Origin: Symbiodinium natans
Lineage: Eukaryota > Sar > Dinophyceae > Suessiales > Symbiodiniaceae
Assembly: GCA_905221605.1 (NCBI GenBank)
Contig: CAJNDS010000558.1
Coordinates: 142,501 to 185,000 of the forward strand
Direction: 5' to 3'
DNA: 42,500 bases
The notes under the pieces are model-generated. The model did not search any database, had not been told where the DNA came from, and saw nothing but the letters and a program-made list of their open reading frames with translations. Within the stretch, counting starts at the first letter, position 1. The number at the start of each line of letters is the position of its first letter. This document shows, one piece after another, positions 1-6,486 of the stretch. The translations under genes were made by a program, and so were the position numbers.

Positions 1-129
1 CCTGTGGTTTTTGTGTGGTTTTGGGTGATTTTGGGGAAGCCCGAAACACAGGCATCGTGGGCGTAAGCTGTGAACAAAAGTACACCCTAAACCCTCAACC
101 CATCTATGCCCTCGAATTGGAAGTTCGTT

Positions 130-396
130 ATTGGGAGGGGGAGGGGGGAGGGGAGGGGGTTTGGGGTTTGGGGTTTGGGGTTTAGGGTTTGGGGTTTGGG
201 GTTTAGGGTTTAGGGTTTAGGGTTTGGGGTTTAGGGTTTAGGGTTTAGGGTTTAGGAGCCCAGAAGTCAGGGTTTCGGATTCAGGGTTGAGAGGGGTTCA
301 GGGTTTAGGGTTTAGGGTTGTCGGTTTAGGGTTTAGGGTTTAGGGTTTAGGGTTTAGGGTTTAGGGTTTAGGGTTTAGGGTTGTCTAGGGTTGTTT
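130..396 (+). repeat. Telomeric TTTAGGG array, first block
   Basis: The G-rich strand reads TTTAGGG, mixed at the left edge with TTTGGGG units and interrupted at about 256-300 by a degenerate stretch. The purine tract at 137-160 (GGGAGG) leads into it. The first 130 bases hold no element or gene that I can support. Confidence 0.95.
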
Positions 397-416
397 AGGT
401 AACTCAAACAATCTTC

Positions 417-519
417 GTTGCCCAGTAACCATATGAAAAATAAGGGCACTTTTTTGGGTTGGATACTTCATAAGCGAACGTTGAACCAAACAAAGGGCAA
501 CAGGGCACCACTGGGCTAC
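417..519. mobile_element. TIR element, family A
   Basis: The left end reads GTTGCCCAGTAACC and the right end CACCACTGGGCTAC, an imperfect terminal inverted repeat. The interior has the family hallmark AAGGGCAC followed by TTTTTTGG. It sits between a TTTAGGG block (left) and a CCCTAAA block (right). Other family A copies are at 11541, 12458, 17238, 20679, 22625, 28552 and 33399; partial copies are near 24365, 28922 and 32943. Confidence 0.7.
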
Positions 520-524
520 CAAAG

Positions 525-596
525 CACTAACCCTGAAACCTAAACCCTAAGCCCTACACCCGAAACCCTAAACCCTAAACCTTTAGGGTTTACAGG
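525..596 (-). repeat. CCCTAAA block
   Basis: Degenerate CCCTAAA units that switch orientation at about 583 into a short TTTAGGG stretch. Confidence 0.85.
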
Positions 597-613
597 GGCT
601 TAGGTAACTCAAC

Positions 614-797
614 TATATCCCCCTTAGAACCCTAATAAAACCAATATTTGTACTATCCTCTTGGGTTTTCATATAAACAAAAAATGAAAACTATATTTGT
701 ATTATCCTCTTGGATTTTAAACAAACAAAAAAAAAGACTAATTCCCAAAAGGGTGATTTAAAAAAAATGAAGATTAATTCCCAAAAGGGGGACATAG
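614..797. mobile_element. TIR element, family H
   Basis: The ends are inverted: CTATATCCCCCTT at the left and AAAAGGGGGACATAG at the right. The interior is AT-rich and holds two similar halves (TTTGTACTATCCTCTTGG and TTTGTATTATCCTCTTGG). A second, shorter copy lies at 25538-25636 with matching ends and the same internal words, so this is a dispersed family. Confidence 0.6.
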
Positions 798-882
798 CAA
801 GAAAGATCGTGGCCCGAGGCGCTGAAGGAAAAGAGGACGTCCAGATACTCGGAGCCCGGATCCGCCAGCGCCAATCCTAGGG
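796..882 (+). CDS. Candidate exon, unknown protein
   Basis: An open frame of about 28 codons (ARKIVARGAEGKEDVQILGA, then a basic tail) ends in TAG at 880. It begins where the family H element ends in ...CATAG, so that AG could be its acceptor. Followed by a TTTAGGG block. No family recognised. Confidence 0.25.
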
Positions 883-900
883 GGTGTCCAAGAGTAATTA

Positions 901-1016
901 GGGTTTAGGGTTTAGGGTTTAGGGTTGAGGGTTCAGGGTTTAGGGTTGAGGGTTTATAGGGTTTAGGATTTAGGGTCTAGGGTTTAGACTTTAGAGTTTA
1001 GGGTTTAGGGTTTGGT
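901..1016 (+). repeat. TTTAGGG block, degenerate
   Basis: Units TTTAGGG, TTGAGGG and TTCAGGG are mixed; directly upstream of the candidate exon at 1039. Confidence 0.9.
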
Positions 1017-1038
1017 AAGTTTTGGTTAGGGTTCCCAG

Positions 1039-1143
1039 GATATCAAGCAAGAACAACAAGAGGGCGCCGGTTCTTCTTCTAGGATTCATGAGGAATACGA
1101 ACCTAACGAAGGGAATAAGAGTTCCGAGTGTGCGGGGCTGAGG
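1039..1143 (+). CDS. Candidate exon, acidic hydrophilic peptide
   Basis: CCCAG|GAT opens a frame of exactly 35 codons that ends at AGG|GTAGGG, phase 0 on both sides. The peptide is hydrophilic (starts DIKQEQQEGAGSSS, ends NKSSECAGLR). Its intron would start inside degenerate telomeric sequence. No family recognised. Confidence 0.35.
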
Positions 1144-1361
1144 GTAGGGTTTTAAGGCTTGGTCTGAAGGTTAAATTCTGGGGGTTCAACGCTTTAGAGT
1201 CTTAGGGTTTGGGGTCTCAGGGAGGTTTAGGCTAGGGCCGTCGGGCCGCGAGGGGCTTAGGGTTTTGGGTTCGGGTTCGGGAACTTCACGCAACCCCAGA
1301 GGCAATAGCCCTGAACCCTGAACCCTGAACACTAAACCCTACACCCTAATCCCAAAAGAAG

Positions 1362-1563
1362 GCAGGCCCCAAATGCCATGGTAGCTGAAGACCAAGCCAC
1401 TGGTCAGGGCGCGTACTTGATGGCACGCACTCCGGGTACTGTAAGATTCAAAAGGCGGGCTTTTGAAACCCAAAGCCCGATTCAGTAGCCCTTGGTCCTC
1501 AACCTTACATTGTGTTTATTTTTCCAGGGTCTGGGGCTTGCGCGGCTTACGGGAAACTCATTA
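1362..1563 (+). CDS. Candidate two-exon piece
   Basis: Exon one (1362-1440) follows AAG|G and ends at ACT|GTAAGA. Exon two starts at 1528 after a pyrimidine-rich TTTATTTTTCCAG. Removing the 87-bp intron keeps phase 0; the join reads ...ARTPGT then GLGLARLTGNSL. Exon two runs into the inverted-repeat element at 1564, so its true end is unclear. Confidence 0.4.
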
Positions 1564-1648
1564 AAGTTGGAACATGGAGGACGATTAGTGCTGGGATTCC
1601 CTTTAGTAACCCTCTTGGGGGTCTGAGAATAATGATGTTCCAACTTCA
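1564..1648. repeat. Short perfect-TIR element
   Basis: AAGTTGGAACAT at the left is matched exactly by ATGTTCCAACTT at the right (12 bp). I found no second copy. Confidence 0.6.
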
Positions 1649-1649
1649 C

Positions 1650-1738
1650 CCTAAACCCTATAAACCCTAAACCCTAATCACTAATAACCCTAAACCCTAA
1701 ACCCTAAACCCTAAACCCTAAACCCTAAACCCTAAGCC
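1650..1738 (-). repeat. CCCTAAA block
   Basis: Mostly perfect heptamers; precedes the island at 1742. Confidence 0.95.
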
Positions 1739-1741
1739 TAG

Positions 1742-1818
1742 GAAGCCCTACACTGCCCGCCATGATGCGCTGCGACAGCGATGCCACCAGCAAAGCCGTG
1801 GAGGTCAACGCCACGGCC
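1742..1818 (+). CDS. Candidate exon in a telomere-bounded island
   Basis: GCCTAG|GAAGCC opens a frame (PTLPAMMRCDSDATSKAVEV) that reaches GCC|GTCAGT; the frame stays open to 1860. The island has CCCTAAA on its left and TTTAGGG on its right. Confidence 0.35.
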
Positions 1819-1859
1819 GTCAGTCGTGCCCAGCCCTCTCTGAGCATGCCCCTGAAACA

Positions 1860-1985
1860 TCTAGGGTTTAGGGTTTAGGGTTTAGGGTTTAGGGCTTAGG
1901 GTTAAGGGGTTTAGGGCTTAGGGTTTGGGGTTTAGGGTTTAGGAGTTGGGGTTTTAGGGTTAGTGTAGGGTTTAGGGTTGAGAGT
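1860..1985 (+). repeat. TTTAGGG block
   Basis: Heptamers with TTTGGGG and TTAGTG variants; degenerates to the right up to about 2070. Confidence 0.9.
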
Positions 1986-2116
1986 TTTGGGTTGAAAGTT
2001 TCGGTTCGGCGGTTCAGGAAGTAGGGTTTTGAGGTTCAGGGTACGGAGCTTCCGGGGTCGAAGGTTCAGGGCTCATCAGGCTTGGGGATAATGACAAAGA
2101 GGAGGATCTTTGAATA

Positions 2117-2180
2117 CAACTGACGTCTGCAGTTGTACCATCAAAACACTGACGTCTGTAGTTGTACCATCAACAAAATA
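2117..2180 (+). repeat. Two-copy tandem repeat
   Basis: The word ACTGACGTCTG(C/T)AGTTGTACCATC occurs twice with a 29-30 bp period. Each copy holds a palindromic core AACTGACGTCTGCAGTT. The rest of 2080-2300 shows nothing I can name. Confidence 0.7.
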
Positions 2181-2557
2181 CAACGGTTTTATCGCTGCTG
2201 TGGAAACTGTGTGATGGGTGATTGGGGGGGTACAATCTCCGTCTCAGTTCGTTTGGTGTGGGGCAGTCCGGCCCGACTTGTGCTTGGTCTTCCATGCAGT
2301 CCTACAAACCCTAAACCCTAAACCCCAAACCCCAAGCTCAACCACCAGGCACCCTGAACCCTGAAAGACCCCAAGCCCTGGAAGAAGCCCGACAAAACTT
2401 CTGAGATCAAAACTTAAGCCCTGCAAACACAATAACACCTCCAGAACCCTCAGTTCTGAAGCCTCTAAGACCGAAAACCTCAACCCTAAACCCTAAACCC
2501 TAAACCCTGAACCCTAAACCCTAAACCCTAAACCCTAGACCCTACCGAATCTCCAAG

Positions 2558-2651
2558 GAGCCTGGCCAGCCACACCAGCATGGGCACTGCCACGAGCTCC
2601 GCACCAAGGTTGAGGGCTCCACCCAGAGGGCCATCCTCAACACGGATGAGG
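2558..2651 (+). CDS. Candidate exon in a telomere-bounded island
   Basis: CCAAG|GAGCCT opens 31 codons (EPGQPHQHGHCHELRTKVEG...) ending at GAGG|GTGTAGGG. CCCTAAA lies at 2480-2540 and TTTAGGG starts at 2655, so the donor runs straight into telomeric repeat. His-rich; no family recognised. Confidence 0.35.
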
Positions 2652-2652
2652 G

Positions 2653-2745
2653 TGTAGGGTTTAGGGTTTAGGGTTTAGGGTTTAGGGTTTAGGGTTTAGG
2701 GGTTAGGGGTTAGGGTTTAGGGTTTAGGGTTTAGGGTTTGTAGGG
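2653..2745 (+). repeat. TTTAGGG block
   Basis: Perfect heptamers with a few TTAGGGG units. A second block follows at 2885-2935. The 2745-2885 spacer is degenerate and G-rich, with three GTTGAGATGGG-like words. Confidence 0.95.
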
Positions 2746-3033
2746 CTTGTAGGGTTCAGAAAGGCTACAGAGGATGCAGGGGCTTTGACGTGTCTGGGGT
2801 CAAGGGTTGAGATGGGGGGTTGAGATGGGTTGAGATGGGCTCAGGGCTCGGGGAAGGAAAGGTTGAGGGCTGGCAATGAGCCCGGGTTTAGGGTTTAGGG
2901 TTTAGGGTTTAGGGTTTAGGGTTTAGGGTTTAGGGTCACCCTGAACCCTAAATCCTAAACCCCGAACCCGATGCTGCCGATAGCTGGGCTACAACTTTGC
3001 TAAATCCTAACACCTGTATGTAAGCCTGATTAG

Positions 3034-3339
3034 GTTTGTACCACATGTTGTCTGCGGGCCCTTCTCGAGGACTTGCGAACCGGCATCTCCAATTGTCTGT
3101 GCTACCGCTATACTTGGAGGTTCATGGTACTCATTAACCAAATGTAAGTGTACTTCTAACCCACTTATCAGCCCCTTAAGTGCCCTAATATGGCTAAAAC
3201 TACAGTTGTAAGTACAGCTGTACTTGCCACGAACCTCCAAGTCCTCTGTGACTCCCACTACTACAAGTGGCGCTCTGCTGCTCCTACTACCACTGCTATG
3301 CCTGCTTTCATGATTATTGTGCGTCTGCTACTTCACTGA
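3034..3339 (+). CDS. Two-exon model spliced across a family B element
   Basis: Exon one (3034-3119) starts at GATTAG|G and ends at CTTGGAG|GTTCATGG inside the left TIR of the family B element. Exon two starts at 3242 after CCTCCAAG and ends in TGA at 3337. Phase 1 is kept. The product would be about 60 residues, Cys-rich in exon one (FVPHVVCGPFSRTCEP) with a hydrophobic tail (AFMIIVRLLLH). All three frames of exon one are open, which weakens the call. Confidence 0.4.
3112..3241. mobile_element. TIR element, family B
   Basis: ACTTGGAGGTTCATGGTAC at the left is mirrored by a degraded GTACTTGCCACGAACCTCCAAG at the right. The family hallmark inside is a run of GTAAGTGTACTT / AACCCA words. Full copies: 4570, 8048, 10620, 16695, 19182 and 19753. 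Copies lacking a clear right arm: 29553, 36655 and 39418. Confidence 0.8.
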
Positions 3340-3407
3340 TTGTTGTCTACATCTCACCAACAGATATGGGAGCTTACGAAAATAAGGGACCCTTAATAAT
3401 GACCCCC

Positions 3408-3590
3408 CAAATGGTAGGATTCCTTTATAACAAGGGCCCCAAGAAGGTACCCCCTAATTTTCGGAAACCCCGCATATAAGTCAGAAATAGCAGGATTCCT
3501 TTATAATAAGGACCCAGTAAGGTACCCCCCCCCCCCCCCCCTCCCCCGAATTGTCGGAAACCCCCCAAAAAGTCTGAAGTGGCCGGGCTG
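3408..3590 (+). repeat. Two-copy tandem segment with poly-C
   Basis: The segment TAGGATTCCTTTATAA(C/T)AAGG...GGTACCCCC...TCGGAAACCCC occurs twice (about 3414-3472 and 3489-3563). The second copy is expanded by a C run of about 15 bases. Related words recur at 33155-33215. Confidence 0.6.
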
Positions 3591-3946
3591 CAAGGTGGTA
3601 CACGTCCCAGGGGCTGAACAACAGCAACGTTGTACCTGCCCAAACCGTACGGGTCCATGTTGCTATCTAGTATAGCTATACTACATGCGAACCCCTTTTC
3701 GGCCCACAGCACATCAGCACACAGGCGCCCTACTTTACACGTCGAAAACACGGCTACGTGTACGGGCTGTATCGTTCCGGTACGTAATCCCTGGCCCCAT
3801 TGAGGCTTCTGGAGCTTCACGTGGCTTGCATGTCAAAGAAAGATCGTTCATCCGGGTTCGGTGGGGGCATGGGGAGTGCGATGTAGGCTTCGTGTTGAGG
3901 GATGTGCCGTTCCGACTCCGCGACAACCGGGGACCTTGGGTTGTAG

Positions 3947-4096
3947 ATTGCTTTTCAATATGCCAAGGCATCGAAGCAGTGGTTCCGCATGGCTTTGAAC
4001 ACTAAATGCATGGAAACTGCCAAGGGCTGCTGGTGTAAGGATGTTTTACTTAAACATGCTTGGCTGATGCGTTCTTCTTTGCGCTGGTATTCTTGA
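3947..4096 (+). CDS. Candidate exon, 49 codons, Trp-rich
   Basis: TTGTAG|ATT opens a frame to TGA at 4094 (IAFQYAKASKQWFRMALNTK, then CWCKDVLLKHAWLMRSSLRW). Aromatic and Lys content looks protein-like. An overlapping frame at 3685-4005 and an antisense frame at 3425-3820 are also open, so strand and frame are not settled. Confidence 0.3.
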   Translation: MAFQYAKASKQWFRMALNTKCMETAKGCWCKDVLLKHAWLMRSSLRWYS

Positions 4097-4191
4097 ATGC
4101 ATAGAACCCACCCAGAACAATGCACAGTCCACAGTTTCAATTCTGGCGAGGGCCTGTTAATCAGGACACGGTTAGTTGCGTTAATTGCCGT

Positions 4192-4290
4192 TGGGGTGTC
4201 CCCCCTTGTACTAACAGTCCTTAATCGAAATTATACTCCCGCCTATTGTAATCCAAATTAAGGACTGTTAGTAAGGCGGAGCATCACAAG
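4192..4290. mobile_element. TIR element, family C
   Basis: CCTTGTACTAACAGTCCTTAAT at the left pairs with ATTAAGGACTGTTAGTAAGG at the right. Flanks share GCCGT(T/C), a possible target-site duplication. Other copies: 12635, 20897, 27068, 31024, 31744 and 41671. Confidence 0.8.
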
Positions 4291-4401
4291 CCGTCCGTTC
4301 CAAAAGGGAACCCTAAACCCTAAACCCTAAACCCTATAAACCCTAAACCCTAAACCGTAAACCCTAAACCCAAGGAACAACAACAACCACTTGGTCCTAA
4401 C

Positions 4402-4501
4402 CTGATCATCTTCAGGTTCCGCTTTGCCATCGGACCGGGTCACGTGCGACACCAGCAGCCAGCATGAAAGCAGCCGGCTCCAGCGCCAGGGCAGAGGAGG
4501 C
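4402..4501 (-). CDS. Candidate exon, hydrophobic segment
   Basis: On minus, GTGGGCAG|G opens 33 codons ending at CAG|GTTAGG. The peptide has a hydrophobic centre (WSRLLSCWLLVSHV) followed by an acidic stretch (GKAEPEDDQ). CCCTAAA lies at 4305-4370 and TTTAGGG at 4530-4570. Confidence 0.4.
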
Positions 4502-4569
4502 CTGCCCACAGGATTCCGTCCCTACTTGGAGGTTTAGGGTTTAGGAGTTTAGGGTTTAGGGTTTAGGGC

Positions 4570-4680
4570 CTGGAGGTTCAGGCTACTTATACCCCAATTG
4601 CAAGTGCAGATATAACCCGGCCCTCAGTGCCCGAATAGAGTCATAGTTGGGTTGCTAGGTACCATGAACCTCCGAGTATG
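4570..4680. mobile_element. TIR element, family B
   Basis: CTGGAGGTTCAGGCTAC at the left and GTACCATGAACCTCCGAGTA at the right are inverted. It directly abuts TTTAGGG on its left. Confidence 0.75.
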
Positions 4681-4967
4681 GCCCATGCCACATATTAAAC
4701 GTTCGGTCCATAACGTTTTAGTGTCCAAAAGCCACGAAACCAATTTCCCCTATCCTTTTAATTATGGTTTCGAATTTAAAGTTGTTTAGATTGTCTGTAG
4801 AGCTATGGCTCGCCAGAGAGGCATTGTTGCATGAAAGACCGCACGGCAACACGCCGAGGTTAGGTTTAGTGTTCAGGGGTTACGATCTATAGAATGTCAA
4901 GGCTATTTTCAACAGTTTGAGAGGGTTCTTAAGGGAGGGTTTAGGGCTTAGGGTTTAGGGTTGGTGT

Positions 4968-5200
4968 AGGTACCGAGGAGACCTAAGCTGAGGGTGCCTT
5001 GGGGAGTAGTGGGGACCCCCCCCTTGAAACCCCCCACCCTTAAGAACCCGACAAACAGAAAATTCCGAGAGCACCGAACAAAGCTTAATAAATCCGCAAC
5101 ATGCAATCCTTTGATGTGTATAAAGTCTTATTGCAAAGTCAACACGACCCCCCCCCCCCAAAAAAAAAAGAGAGTTATATGTATATATATATATATACGA
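4968..5200. other. Low-complexity stretch with poly-C/poly-A and (TA)n
   Basis: Contains C7, C10 followed by A10, and a TA microsatellite at 5176-5199. Further TA tracts lie at 5618-5631 and 6401-6422. I see no gene here. Confidence 0.6.
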
Positions 5201-5442
5201 AACAGACAAACATGAAATACAATAACAATTAGCGCGCGCTATTCCACATAGTGGGTGAGACTTCTTTCGATACATACATGTTACTATATACGAAACACCA
5301 CAGAGGTGTGCAGGGCCCCGGATCTGGGGATTGGGGTCCAGGTTTCTGTCGATTGAGGCGCTGAAGTGCTAGGCGTTCTAGGGTGTAGCCCGAAAAAACC
5401 CCAAAACCCTGAACTGGGGTAGGTTTGGGGGCCCTACAAGAA

Positions 5443-5538
5443 TTAAAAATCTACCCCTGCAACCCTAGAACGCAGTTCAAGCTCCTTGTTGTCCCCCGCG
5501 CGGAAGACTGCTGAGCTCAGCAAGACCAGGCGCAACAT
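5443..5538 (-). CDS. Candidate first exon with signal-peptide-like start
   Basis: On minus, ATG at 5538 opens MLRLVLLSSAVFRAGDNKEL and stays open for 31 codons. A possible donor AGG|GTTGCA lies near 5467. The start has one basic residue then a hydrophobic run, as in secretory signals. No downstream exon is tied to it. Confidence 0.3.
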   Translation of the reverse strand: MLRLVLLSSAVFRAGDNKELELRSRVAGVDF

Positions 5539-5724
5539 TGCCTGGCCGACACGAGGCCGGTGATTGCTGTTCAGAGTACTTACTGTTCGTAGGGATTGAG
5601 GGAATGTGGTACACCATATATATATATATACCCTTTACAAGGGATGATATAGGGTGCCTCACTCCCTCATTCCCTACTAATCCTAACCAACAGTAAGAGT
5701 AATGAGGGTTTGAGGGCCGGGGTC

Positions 5725-5820
5725 TTAGGGTTTAGGGTTTAGGGTTTAGGGTTTAGGGTTTAGGGTTCAGGGTTTAGGGTTTAGGGTTTGGGGTTTGGGG
5801 TCTGGGGTTTGGGGTTTAGG
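5725..5820 (+). repeat. TTTAGGG block
   Basis: Heptamers grading into TTTGGGG units at the right. Confidence 0.95.
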
Positions 5821-5871
5821 GGTCTTCGCCAAGCTTCATGAACGGTTTGGAGTGGCGTGCACTAGACACAT
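5820..5871 (+). CDS. Candidate short exon
   Basis: The last telomeric TTTAG|G is the acceptor and CACAT|GTGGCT the donor. The frame reads VFAKLHERFGVACTRH. The acceptor comes from the repeat itself. Confidence 0.25.
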
Positions 5872-5888
5872 GTGGCTCGCGGCCCCCC

Positions 5889-6012
5889 TCCTAAACCCTA
5901 AACCCTAAACCCTAAACCCTAAACCCTAAAACCTAAACCCTAAACCCTAACCCCTAACCCCTAACCCCTAAACCCCTAAACCCTAAACCCTAAACCCTAA
6001 ACCCTAAACCCT
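5889..6012 (-). repeat. CCCTAAA block ending in poly-C
   Basis: Heptamers with CCCCTAA variants, then a C14 run and ACGCAG. The island at 6030-6090 is open on both strands (minus: WRLLKTADTLLGLQ), so its strand cannot be assigned. Confidence 0.95.
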
Positions 6013-6486
6013 CCCCCCCCCCCCCACGCAGCCTGTAACCCCAGCAGAGTATCAGCTGTCTTCAGCAGCCGCCACCTGACACTTCCACAGGGTCTAGGGT
6101 TTAGGGTTTAGGGTTTCCGCAGTGTATCGTGTCTTGGTCCTGTTAAAGCCGACAATATGAGTACTAGCTACAAACTCAAAACATGTTCTGCAAGACCACG
6201 GGAGTATGAAAGTTGTAATTAAACTTTCTTTAAATACGCTTGAAACTAGGCGGGATATGTTGGATTGAAAGCTGCACCCTTCCCGAGGCCAGAAATCCGA
6301 ACAACCCCAAACCACCCCCCCCTCCGCCCTCCTCGCCTAAACTCTTTCCGGCCTAGCCCTCCCCGACCCACCCTCCTCTTTCCAGCAAGCACGCATGCGT
6401 GTCTAGTATATATATATATATGCATATAATTTATTTTTGTTTATTTATTTTGGATTTTTAAATATTCATGTAGGCTCAGGGTTTAC

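Noticed and set aside
3120-3241. Family B element as a structured RNA gene
   Set aside because: The hairpin potential comes from the terminal inverted repeats, copies vary in the interior, and no promoter-like box was seen. A mobile element or intron explains it better.
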